From: Cristatella mucedo | Lineage: Eukaryota > Bryozoa > Phylactolaemata > Cristatellidae | Reading direction: 5' to 3' | DNA length: 64,000 bases | NCBI GenBank assembly: GCA_009760855.2 | Contig: WPIO01000118.1 | Span: forward strand, 461,001-525,000 | Part shown: piece after piece, positions 1-12,501 of the stretch | How the letters are laid out: each line of letters opens with the position of its first letter | Numbering within the stretch: the first letter of the stretch is position 1 | Position numbers and translations under genes: made by a program | Notes under the pieces: generated by a model | Told to the model about the DNA's origin: nothing | What the model saw: the letters and a program-made list of their open reading frames with translations, nothing else | The model's database searches: none

Positions 1-347
1 GCTAGCTGCAAGCCCGGCCTTCTGTTGCCTTGATCAGAGCTCTGTGATAGCAAAGTCTGCTGATTCAATTGTCCAGTCTTGCTCTTCTTTTTTGAAACAC
101 ATTCTGAATACATGCTTAATGGCTTTCTGTCGTCCGTTTGAATTTTTGTGACTGATTACTACTAAAATTCAGACTTTTCCTGCTCAGTTGTACCAGGTCG
201 GACAGCAAAAGACTTATTTGAGCTTAGGTTTCCCTGTGATCGTTCTGGCTGACCTCTGTGCAAAAAGAACAACATGAGGTTGTGTCACGACTTCGGCCTG
301 TTCTAGTAGTTCTAGTAGCCACATACATGCTGGTGTGCATGCATACA

Positions 348-357
348 CGTGTTTATG

Positions 358-391
<34 letters not shown>

Positions 392-425
392 CGCGCGCGC
401 GTGCGAGCATGCGTATATGTATGTG
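348..425. repeat. (TG)n microsatellite
   Basis: Alternating purine-pyrimidine run with an internal GCGCGC block, just upstream of the first LYST exon in the window. Open frames across it are artefacts. Confidence 0.9.
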
Positions 426-479
426 TGCGCACATGTGCGTGTGGGTGGTTCACATAACCAGAGACCTCGTGTCACCCAG

Positions 480-897
480 GCTCGCCGGCTGATTGCTTCA
501 GGCTATGCATCTTTCATGATTGAGCTGAAGGGACAGAGCGCGACGTGCTATGTTGCAGGTGCAGGCTGGGAGTCAAATAGATACTCCAATGATGGTGGAA
601 TCACCACTTTGTCGTCAAGCAACTTATCAAGTCACAGCTCACTCGCATCTCGTCGTGTTAGCAGCTTAAGTGCGATTCACCTGGCTTCGACCGTGCACAG
701 CTCATTACCAGAGACGTGCCAACAATCTGAGCACAGCCACAGCCTGTCGCCCAGCAACGAGGGCTGCCGCACAAGGAGTTCCAGCTGTCCAGGCGCAAGC
801 GAGTGGCCTGCTCCTGCAGGAATGTCACGTTCGGTCAGCAGCTGCATGCTGCCTCCGCCTGCACCTGACCTTGCCGTCGGCCTGGTGAGGGACGAAG
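480..897 (+). CDS. LYST: LYST exon (Ser-rich linker of the middle region)
   Basis: This is an open frame from the acceptor ending CCCAG to donor GAAG|GTAC. It starts with a short hydrophobic strand segment (SFMIELKG...) resembling vertebrate LYST near its middle, then becomes a Ser/Pro-rich low-complexity linker, as that part of LYST is. It ends in phase 1, which joins the next exon. An upstream acceptor near 461 and a stronger-looking donor at 884/885 are alternatives; the latter would put a stop in the next exon. Confidence 0.6.
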
Positions 898-3800
898 GTA
901 CTGAGGCTGCAGTGGTGTTCTTCACTCTTCGTTTATTTTTCGGCCTTGACACATTTTTTGGATGCTTTGATCCAACTTTTTTCAGGCATTAAAAAGGTTT
1001 CGTTATCAAATTTTTTTTAGGAGCTCGACTTTCTAGTATGATCGACAATGCATTGCTTGACAGTAATCTGAACGATGTTAACGAGAACAGCATCCCTAAT
1101 TCGGACCTTCTTGTGTCAAGCGATCCAGTGGCTGCACATGTGACAGGAATGGCTACTTTGCACGGAGGTTAGTGCGTGGCACTGCTGTACATGCATGGTT
1201 GCAAAGAAAGTGTCGTACAATATTTCATGCATACACTGATGCTAATATGGTTCGACTGAGAGATGAATTATTATGAATTATAGATCAACAGTGTCCGAGC
1301 TCTTTGCTCTGTCATTGTCCTTGCAGGCTCGTGAACACGCTGGGCCCAAAAATGAGGTATTGCTGTTGCATTTACTGATAAGGCATTATGTTAGGACACT
1401 AGAGTAACTGATGTAAGAATACACTCCAACAACAGAATAGAGAATTTGAGAACTTAATTTCTTTCTAGGCGCTTTATAATTGCTGCAAAGGAAACGCGAT
1501 CGAATGGTGAGTGGAAATATCATGCTTGATGAACAATATGAATAACATGGTTGTGGGTGACATGCACAGGATCAGCATGCAAGTGTGGTTAGTGGGAGCA
1601 TGCAACTGTGTCAGCACGCATAAGCATATAAAAGACGAATCACAGGGACCCACTAAATGCTGTCCTAAATAGGTGTGTTTTTAAATTTCTTTTTAAATGT
1701 GGTCAAGTCAGGGATGCTGTGATGCAAGTCAGGAGTGAGTTCCAAGCTTTGGAAACATACGAACTAAAGGCCCGGTCTTCAAAGGATTTGAGGTTTGTAC
1801 GAGGTATAGGTAAACAGTTAGTTTCCTAAACACAGGTGGTACGATGCTTGGCCTGGTGGGGGAGTAGATCTGAGAGATAGGCTGGAGCCAACGAATGAAG
1901 TGACCTAAAAGTGAGCAACAAAACTTTGAAGTCGATTTGTTGCTTGACTGGTAGCCAGTGCAGGTCGGCGAGAAGTGGTGTGATGTGGCAACTGCGACCC
2001 TCACGATAGACAAGCATAGCTGCAGAGTTTTGCACCAGCTGTAATCGCCTGATTGCACATGCCGGTAGGCCAGCAAGCATTGAGTTGCAGAAGTCGAGAC
2101 GGGATGTCACGAATGCATGGACCAACTTGGACATGGTATCCTTAGCTAAGCAAGCCCAAAGTTTAGCAATGTTATGTATCTGAAAGTAGGCACACTTGAT
2201 TGTGGAGCTGATGATGTCGTCAAACGAGAGGTCACTTTGGAACATGATACCTAGATTTCGAGCTGATTCAAAAGGTCATTCATTCATTCAGCAGGATATA
2301 ATGGTATAGCCAATATTGAGCATTAGGCTTTCCAACTTCTGAATCACACCGGGTTTGCCCATAACTAGTAAGTTATTTTTATCGTTTAGTTTTAGAAAAT
2401 TTGCTGCCATCCATGTGTGGATGTCATCGATACATGCAGCAAGTGAGTTGAGAGAATTCGAGGTGCTCGAAGGCTGGGAGGGATCAAAGCAAAGGTACAA
2501 CTGAGTGTCATCCACATAGAAATGAAAGCCTAGATTGTGCTTGGCAATCACATAGGCCAGAGGGAGAGTATAAACCGTGAAAGGAACCGTACCCAGCATA
2601 GAGCCCAGAGGTATCCCATATTTCAGAGATACCTCGGATGATCGTCATCCATTGACATCAGTACTCTGGAATCTCCCACTGAGATTGTATCTGACCCATT
2701 GCAGAGCAGTGCCAGTGATGCCCAGGCGAGATGAGAGGTGCTCAAGAAGGACTTGGTGATAGATAGTAACAAAAGCTGCCGAAAGATTGAGCAGCCCAAG
2801 TAGAGATACTCTACCCATGTCTGCATTTCTAAGTAGGTCGTTGTACACCCGAAACAATGCTGACTCTGTGGAATGATTAGCTTTAAAGATAACAACCCTA
2901 AGTGCTGCTAACAACATTTCTCACGATAGCTTTTGTGCTGAGGCAGAAACTATGCAGAGGCAGATGCATTGTATATTCAGCTACCCACAAAGGGCCTTTG
3001 TACGTTATAACCAGGTTTCAGGACGTCCGGTCTTGTCCTCTAAAAATATCCGAAATCAGCCTACATCTTAAATGTGGCTTTTTAAGCTGTATCTTTGGCT
3101 GGATTTTGTGGCTGTACATGCAGCCTATTGCATTTTCATGAGAGCTGCAAATTGATTCTCACAGTGGGTGGATGTGTACCGTATATCTGTATTGTATACC
3201 TGAGATCCGTGTTGTATTTAAGTGCATGAGCATTGCAGCAAACGCCAAGCCAGGTGAATTCAAATGACTTCCAGCCTATCTTCCATGTACTGTCCTTATG
3301 GAATTGACCAAGTAAGAGTTGACAGCTAAAACTTTTAGTTTGAAGCATCAAACCTAGCAAGGCAATTCTTGTCAAGATTTAGAGCAAATCGCTCAACAGG
3401 GTCAACACTACCCTAACTAGATATCAAGCTTCTCACGAATGTCGACACAGTTAGTCTCTCAGCTTGTGCAGCTGGATCTTTTGGCAGCACTCGATACCGT
3501 TGTTGTACCAGCATTATCTCGCTTAGGTGTCACTGATATAGTCCTGCACCGGTTTAAGTCCTGTGTTAGTAGGGGATTTCAGAGCACAAATGTCCAATGT
3601 TATCTTCAACCACAATCCAGGCTGTCGATGCTATGTAGATGGCACACAGTTGTACTTTTTTATATTCCTTCTTGATTTCCGGACCTCAAACTCTCTCAAC
3701 TCATTGCTGCTTGAATAGCAGGTATTTTCACTTTGATAGTAGCCACCTTTCTTAAATTGAAAGGCGACACTACCAACCTAAATAAAATTATAAGCTAATC

Positions 3801-6800
3801 ACTCAGAAATGGATAGCCTAACCTCAATATTGGCCAGCGTGTAGAATCTGGATGTTGTAATACGATATGATCTTTCGTTAGATTCCCACATCAGTTACAG
3901 TCAAGTTTGGCCATTGTCAGTTAAGTAATATTGCAAAAATTTAGGCGTGTTTGTCTCCTGCTGCTTGGGTCGTTTAGTTGCGCATCTAAATAATCTCAAA
4001 TCCTTTGGAGTTTGTGCTTCCAGTTCATATGCACCTAAAATCGAGAACTTCTTACCAAATGACATCACGACATCCCCTAACTTGGCAATTAAAATGACGG
4101 TGATAGCATACCTGTACCTCACAGCCTTTGCATCGTGCATGTGAATTGTTTCGTAAATGGTCTTGCATATTTTACTTGTAATATCATTATAACTAATTAG
4201 TGGATATGGTTCGCTGCCAGCCCATTTCAAGTTCACAGAGACAGTTTTTGTTAGGGTGCTGTGCAACCATGTTATAATTATCAGTATTGTTATTGTTATC
4301 ATTATTATATGTTGTAGGTCTACTAGGTGCCCTCGACGGCATAGCTAAGCGAGTAGGTGGCTCGGTTTTCCTTGATCTCTCAAGAGAGTGCAGCTTCACA
4401 CCAGTAACAGTTATCGTGTATCTCAATCACGACTCACCTCTTGTACGGCTGCAAGCTTTGCAGGTAGGCCTTTGTCTAGGTTGTCATAGCTTAATCATGC
4501 AAAGCTATTAAGAATAAAATCTGTGCCTGTAAGTCACAGCTGATATTTTCAGACTGTCACTGACTTACTTTCTCCTAGGCTGGTCGTACTCTCCATGACA
4601 TTGAACATCAGCCAGTGGAAAGTATTGGTCTGCATATGTGGATGGCTGCTACCATTCCTTTAATGTGTAGTAATGTATGTTGTTAAATGACCAACTGACC
4701 CGTGCATCGTTTTTTTGCAGAGGCTCTTCTCCGAGGCTTTAATCTTCAGTTGCTCTAAATTGCACTTGATTACTTTGCTTGCACGTGCACACTATATGCT
4801 GATGTAAGAGGGCCACTGCACCGATGTTTCTAATCTCATAGAATTTATAATATCATGTAATAATAATAACAATAATACACTTGATAAAGCACCCTCAGAG
4901 AACCCAATCTCTTTCTAGGCACATTACATTTGCTGCAAAGGAAACACGATCGAATAGTGAGTGGTATCATGCTTATGTCATACTTGTTCCAAATTAGTTA
5001 CTTATAATATGAGAACACTTTGTCTATCCTAATGCAAAATGTCTATGCTCAGAGGAGTATTAAGCAGGTATGAGTTACTGTTAATTCGACTGTGATGCAC
5101 CCCTGCTGCTGACGGTTTTCATTCTGCATGCATTTGTATTTACATGTTTTGCAGAACCCAATCTTTTCTTGCATGCTTTAGTTGACTTAGTAATGATTTA
5201 GCCGAGATGCAATGTTTGTAGGAATTCCAAAACACCTGTGACAGAGCCGGGTCTGTGATCTTAGCTGGAGCGGTGGAAGGCTTTTAACCCCTTTTTATTA
5301 AGGACATGATGCAGTCGCCAACTATCGTAAGGTGAATGGTGTAATGACCGACCCTGCGGGAACACCTAATGCTACTTAGAAATCGGGAAGTATCATCCCC
5401 AAAATGGGCTCGGCTAACACATTCCATGTTGCTGATGCTCACAACAGGGCATTCTATTGCAAAGTGACAGTAAATGGCCAAACAAGCTCTACAGTCAAGT
5501 TAGCCTATTCTCAGATCCGTAGCACTGCGAAATTTTTGGGCTAGCTTAGATAACTTCCACTGCCACGTGAGTCCATGGCTTGATAATAATAATAATAATA
5601 ATAATAATAATGCACTTGATAGAGCGCCCTCAGAGAACTCAATCTCTTTCTAGGCGCTTTACATTTGCTGCAAAGGGAAACACAATTGAATGGTGAGTAT
5701 CATGATTGATAAACAACATGAATAACATGGTTAGTGGCTGCATGCACACTGTCAGCACGCATAAGCACACGAAGGACGACTCACAGGGACCCACTAAATG
5801 CTGTCCTAAATAGGTGTGTTTTTAAGTTCCTTTTAAATGTGGTCAGGTCAGGGGATGTTCTGACGCAGGTCGGGAGGGAGTTCCAGGCTTTGGGAGCATA
5901 CGAACTAAATGCACGGTCTCCAAAGGATTTAAGGTTTGTACGAGGTATTTGTAGACTGCTGGATTCCGAAAAGCGGGTAGTACGATGCTTGGCCTGATGG
6001 GGGAGTATATCTGAGAGATAGGCTGGAGCCATAGAATGATTGACATCTCTTGCGTCGAAGTTGCCTCATCGCACCACTTCTCGCCTTGCTGCACTGGCTC
6101 TCAATCAAGCAGCATATCCACTTCCAGGCTCTGTCACTTACTTGTATGTCCTTTTATTGTCTGGCTCCAGCCTATCTGTCAGAACTACACCCTGCCAGGC
6201 GAAGCATCATACAACTGCTGTTCTGACTCAAACCGTTTTTCTGTACCTCGCATGAACCTCATATTCTTTGTAGAACTTGCCCTAATTTTTGCTCTCCTTG
6301 TGGCCTGAGTGCTCGGCCTGTGCACAAGGGCTTGCCCACGACGTGACGTGTGGCCTGAGTGCTCGGCCGGTGCATGTGGTTTGCCCTTGACACGAGCTCG
6401 CCAGCGAGTGGCACGGAGGCCAGCGAGAGGACCGGCTAGGGATTGGGAAGCAGGAGAACGGCTGCATGGTGCCAGCGCCAACAGAATACATGAGTGTTGA
6501 CGTCCTCCTCGTTGTCTGTGGTTCGTCGCTTGTTTGCTGTTAGAGCATCAGTTTACATACCCTAAGCCCGGAGCTTACTCCCGACTGACGTCACGACATT
6601 TCCAGACATACGACATTTAAAAAGATGCTAAAGAACACCTGTTTATTACAGCATTTACTGGGTTTCCTTTGTGTGCTTGTGCATGCCAACTCTGTGCATG
6701 CTGCCACTAACTATATCTACATGTTATCCAGTGCATGTCACATCTAGCAATACTATGCTCTACGACATTGCGAATTTTACCACTAATAATTTGATCATGC

Positions 6801-9800
6801 TGTCTTTACAGCATCTGTTAAGTGCCTAGACAGAGATTAGTTTCTCTGAGGTTACTATATAAATCTATTGTTATTATTGTAAGATCTAGGCTTCCTTCGT
6901 TAATGCAAGAGCCAGCTGTTGGCTTTACCTCTCTTCTCAGTGTGCTCAGCCGAGAGAAAGTAGCTGCTTGAAGCAAAATTCTTAGCAGCAAATTGCGGCT
7001 CTGAGTCGACCAAGACTTTGATCTGGTGACCTTGAGCAGGCATGTAGTATATTGTTTTTGTTATGTACCTTGTAGCTGTTGAGCACCATGTTGACGGCGA
7101 TGCCAGCTGCAGATGTTGTATCATTTGTCGAGAACGACGGTTTTCACCATATTGCTAGTCAGCTGAGACAGCATATGCCCACAGCAGGCTTGGTCGACAC
7201 TTGTCTGTCAATGCTGAGATGTTGCCCTACAGCGTCTTGCTGCTTGCAATCTGGGTAAGAATGAGCCATTCATAGCTAAGACTCACCTAACCTACACGTG
7301 TTACCTTAGCCACTGAGCTTTGTATTAAATTGCTGTTCGAAATGTATTAAATGGCTCTCCAAACCAAAAACCTGTAGTAACTTGACATTAGCGGAGCTGG
7401 TTGTATGAGACCATTTTTGTTGCCAGCATGGCTGATGCTCCAGAGCCTCTGCTGCTGCCAGCAACCATACCTCTCATGGCGATGCTGGACAAAATGGTTG
7501 CTGATCACCGTCTCCTCATTAATACACTTTCATCACTTAAAGAGGTAATTCAAGGTCTGTGGTAGAATGCCTTATACAGTTCTCACTCAAGAACAGACTT
7601 TTCTAGTGTGACATTAATCTTGTCTTGTCCAAAGCTTCACTTATTCCAGGTGCGTGGATGACTGCACATTTGGCTTCCACCCTGCATTCCCGCCCAGTAC
7701 ATTATATGATCACTGGCATTCTTCCATCTGTACTGCTGAATAGTAATGTCGTCTTGCTGGTAGTGGCAAAGTGCTTGTAGCAAGCTAAAGTTGCAGACTG
7801 CTTGTCCACGGCAAGCGATCTCTGCCTTAATGCTGTTTAGGGCTGCTTCTGGCCAGTTTGCTCCATACACTGCCATGCTCGTTTCAGCTTTTCTCGGAGA
7901 ACTCTCGCTTTGCTGGCTATCTTTTTGAACGAGGTCTCTTTGAAAGCCTCTGTAATACAATGGGTGCCGTTCTGAGCTACATACAAAGGTAAGTCGAGTA
8001 GCAAGGAGGGGCTGTGCAAACTTGTCACTGTACTTCATTCATCTTCTGCTGGAGAGTTGTGATGTCGGTCGTTCTTTTTTGTGTCTGCCTGAGGTGGCTG
8101 TCAGTCGTTTCAGCATGGGTGACAGTGCGACCGTGCAATCTGAATACAGAGCACTATTGAATGACTTGCGTCATTTTATGACTGATGTAGTGATATACTT
8201 GCAAAGGTGAGGATATTGCCACCCGCCAATTTGGTTTCTGCATGTTTCTCTGGCTTCTGTTGGTGCACCATGGCTGCATCCACAAAAAAATCTGGCTGCT
8301 GGCTACACTGACGGCTAATCTATGTATTTACATATACACCATAGATGCTGCTCAATTTGTTCTGGCAGCTGTAGTAGTGCCTCTGAGATAATGTCTTGTT
8401 AATTACAGCAGGCTTTTATGTCGTCCGTTGTTTGTTACTTGTGGTCACATCGTGGTAAATCTGGTCAATGAGATTTGCTCCTTTTGTTGTATGTATTTTT
8501 CTTTGCTACTGTTTTGACTGCCTATTGCTATATCGCTGCATGCATAGAACCTGATTTGGTTAAAAGTGTGCTCTATTCATTTGCTAGTGTGGCAACCACT
8601 GAGAATGACATGTGCATTCTCGACGAGACGTTCGCCTTACTTATAGCAGTCCAGAGGCAGCAGCAGAGGGCCATAGTAACCGTTGGCTGTAAGTGGCTCT
8701 GTGCAAACACGAAGGGTGGGCTTGTTTCCTGCCAGTGCTGAGTTTTCTGTGAGGATTCAACTGTGCATTACTTGTGAAACCCATAGCTATTTTTTCAGCC
8801 GTACCGGCATGGTATGAAACAGCTGTTGACAAGACTATCATAGAAATGTATATGGGGATCTTCAACGAGGTCAGGTCCCAAGCACTTCAGCTGTCAGTGC
8901 CTGGACCCCCTGCAGCTGCACAGGAGAAAAGCGATAGGACCGGCTTAAATATCACCCGCTTTCATCCTGGGAACAGTAAGCATGTTACTCGGTAGCTTAT
9001 TAAGAGCATAGCATCCACCGGTTTGTTAAATCATTTCTTAAAAGCTAATGCCAACGCCTGCTGAAACTGCCTTGCTTGTTTGCCTCTGTAGTCACACATA
9101 TGTTTACTGGCATGATGGGTCCAGAAGTATCTACTCCAGCAACTGTTAACTCCTCTGTGGGTAACAGTAACATTCATCGACGCTTTGTGCCTCGAGCAAT
9201 GTGGGCTGCGAGTACCCTCTCTGGTAGTGGCAGTGGCAAGCCTGATCGGCAGCTACTTCGTGTAAAGCTAGAGTGGCTTCTGCTACATTCCACACAGTAC
9301 GTCATATTCAGAGGTAAGTAGCTGAGCTTTGGTGGAAGGAATACTTTACGTTTTTTAGATGGTAATACTGAATACTTGCCTTGCCTCACGGTGTCATCAT
9401 ATAGTAATGCTGTTGTAAACGAAAGCCGATTATTCATTAGAGTTAATATTAGCTGCAGTGGGATACTAATTCTTACCATTGGTTTTGAGGGAAAGCATCT
9501 GAAGGATTTGCTGAGTCTTGTGAGAGTAAGATGTCTTTTTCGAGTGCATAAAATTGTGCTGGACCGCATTAGCTCAACGTTGCTTCTACAAATGCACGGA
9601 ATGACCTCAGTCACAATTATCACACCAAGACAAGCTTGCTAAAGCACAGAAAAAAAACTCGCTGCTGCTGGTTAGTAGGACCTCCGATGAGCAGCAATCA
9701 TACATGCACAGGCAGAAAAAGCAAGATCCACTGGGCACTATAAAAAAGCTTGTCACTCTTATCCTTAGTCAGGACGTACTCAGTTTCATTGTGCACAAAC

Positions 9801-10396
9801 ACATTAAAGGACAGTGTACTCTGACAGAACAAAGGTGATGTGGAACAGGTAGGTTTTCAGTTTGTCTTTTGAAAGGCAAATCAAGAGATGATGTGATGTC
9901 AGTCGGTGGTGAGTCCCACTCTTTGGGAGTATAGTAACTGAAATCTTGATCTCCAATGGGTTTGAAGCTAGTAAAGTGCACAAGCAATCGACTAGACTCG
10001 GGAGAGTGGGAGGATCGGCGGGAGGTCTGAAGTGAAACTAATTCTGATAGGTAGGCCTGACCTAGAGATTCTTGGGACCTAAGGTGACTAATAGTAGGTC
10101 CGAACTGGTTTGGTCCAGCAGCTAAGGTGCTCGCCCCGCCCAAGGTCTGGCTGAGGTCGTGGGCTCGAGCCCCAAGGCATATGTGAAGCGCCTGAATAGC
10201 GATTAAGTTCTCTTAGGGTGCTATACAAATGAATTATATATATTTTAAAAATCATATATAACAGTAGCTTGAAGTCAAATTAATAATTCAATGTACCCAT
10301 GCATATAGATACTTTTAGTGATGTTTATGAATTGTGGTTAGAGATTATGTTGACTAAAAAAAGATGCAGAAACACCATCTGCAGAATGTTATATAA

Positions 10397-10427
<31 letters not shown>

Positions 10428-12468
10428 AATAATGCACTTGATAAAGCGCCCTCAGAGATTTCAATCTCTCCCTAGGTGCTTTACATTTGCTGCAAAGGGA
10501 AATGCAATTGAATGGTGAGTAATATCATGCTTGACAAACAAACAAAATGAATAACATGTTTAGGGGTAAGATGCACAGGGTCAGCAGGCAAATGTTGTTA
10601 GTGGCAGCATGCACAGTCTCAGCACGCATAAGCACATCAAGGACGAATCACAGGGACCCACTAAATTCTGTCCTAAATATGTGTGTTTTTAAGTTTCTTC
10701 TAAATGTGGTCAGGTCAGGGGATGTTCTGATGCAGGTCGGGAAGGAGTTCCAGGCTTTGGGAGCATACGAACTAAATTCTCGGTCTCCAAAAGATTTAAG
10801 GTTTGTGCGAGGTATTTGTAGACTGTTGGATTCCAAAAAGCGGGTGGCACGATGCTTGGCCTGATGGGGGAGTATATCGGAGAGATAGACTGGAGCCATA
10901 GAATGAATGGACCTAAAAGTGAGTGACAAACCCTTGAAGTCGATCCGTTGCTTAACTGGTAGCCAATGCAGGTCGGCGAGAAGTGGAGTAATGTGGCAAC
11001 TGCAACGCTCACGACAGACAAGCCTAGCTGCATAGTTTTGCACCAGCTGCAATCGCGTGATCGCACATGCTGGTAGGCCAGTAAGCAGCGAGTTGCAGAA
11101 GTCGAGACGGGATGTCACGAATGCATGGACCAACTTGGACGTGGTATCCTTATCTAAACAAGCCCGAATTTTAGCAATGTTATGAAGCTGAAAATAGGCA
11201 GATTTGACTGTGGAGCTGATATGGTCGTCTAAATGTTTGGTCTTTTCAAGGAAGAGTACTATTCAGGCAGAATTTCTGCCATTAGGCTAAGGGGAATTTT
11301 CTGTTAGCAAGTTGCAACTGGCTGCCGACGGCAAAGCTTTTACACAATGACTTGGGGATTATGAAACTTTTCCTGTACCCATGTTGCAGAAGCCCACTTG
11401 ACAGATGCGAATAAGGAGAGAGCCGAATCTGTCGATAGTGAAGTTGCTGTCACTGGCCTGCTGTCAATTGTTGCTGCATGTGCTGTGCCGAGCTCCAATG
11501 ATCCTATTGGAGATAATTGTGGAGGCAGTGGAGCATGGCATCAGCAACTGCCGTCGATCCAGACAACTTTGAAAGATCGTGTAAGTATTTCTTCTACTGA
11601 CCCAGCTTCATCCTTATGCCTGAGACATCATGTGTCAGTCCTCTGTTGTTGCTTGCTGGATTCATTTCCCTCTATGGCAAAGTGAAGTTCCCTAAACGTG
11701 ATCAACATTAGGTCTTATTTGGCCAGGGTATTGTCTCCTGCATGTTTGCAATAGAGGAATGCTAATCAAACTTGGCCTGGTGGTTCCTATTTGGTTGTTC
11801 GCCCGAAGAAGTGAGATAGAGTTTATTGCATACCCAGGCACGAGTGATCATCGACAAAAGATCATAGGGCATTTTCTATGCTCTCGGGAAATGCTCATTA
11901 TGCCAACCAAACTTGTTTATGCTTAAATTTTGTTCACTGAGTGGCAGCCAACCCTTATCGTTATTTAAGAACATTCATAAATTCATGCTTATGAGTTCTG
12001 AATGACCCCAGATTTTCTTATTATCATTAGGTTGGTTTTTTTATCTGTGTGGAATGTTGGCAACATAAGCTCCGATATAATTTAGAGAAGCCGCGGTGCC
12101 ATAAGGCCCACAATTAGAACTTGAGTGCCATCTGAATAGAAATGCAAGCCTCACTTTTCTTCACGATTTCCTCACTTTTCTCTTCTTTTTCTCATTATCC
12201 CCCATCCCCCTCTTTCTCATGGCTGCTGTGATAGGCATTCGACGAGGGTTGCCCAAAGACATATCCAATTAAGAACCCAGAGCCACTCAGTCCGGCCATG
12301 ATAGCCTATGAGGTGTGGTGCTTGCTCTTCACAAACGAGGTCATGAGTTCGAATCTTGCTGTGAGGGAATCTTTATTATCAACTGGAAGCCCATGAGATA
12401 GCAGTTATGGCCTGTCTGCTCCTATACAATTGAGGCTTGAATAAGCTAATATGCATATATATATGTAT

Positions 12469-12501
<33 letters not shown>

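Noticed and set aside
214..453. Minus-strand frame rich in His/Thr
   Set aside because: It translates a TG/CA microsatellite.
6298..6560. GC-rich block with a repeated TGTGGCCTGAGTGCTCGGCC, possible solo LTR
   Set aside because: It starts with TG, but no CA end with a matching target duplication could be found.
7637..8038. 133-codon minus-strand frame
   Set aside because: It is antisense to a well-supported LYST exon (7888-7988) and matches nothing.
10110..10165. tRNA-like A and B boxes, possible functional tRNA gene
   Set aside because: There is no cloverleaf with paired acceptor arms, and the sequence continues into the SINE tail; the same holds for the other SINE heads.
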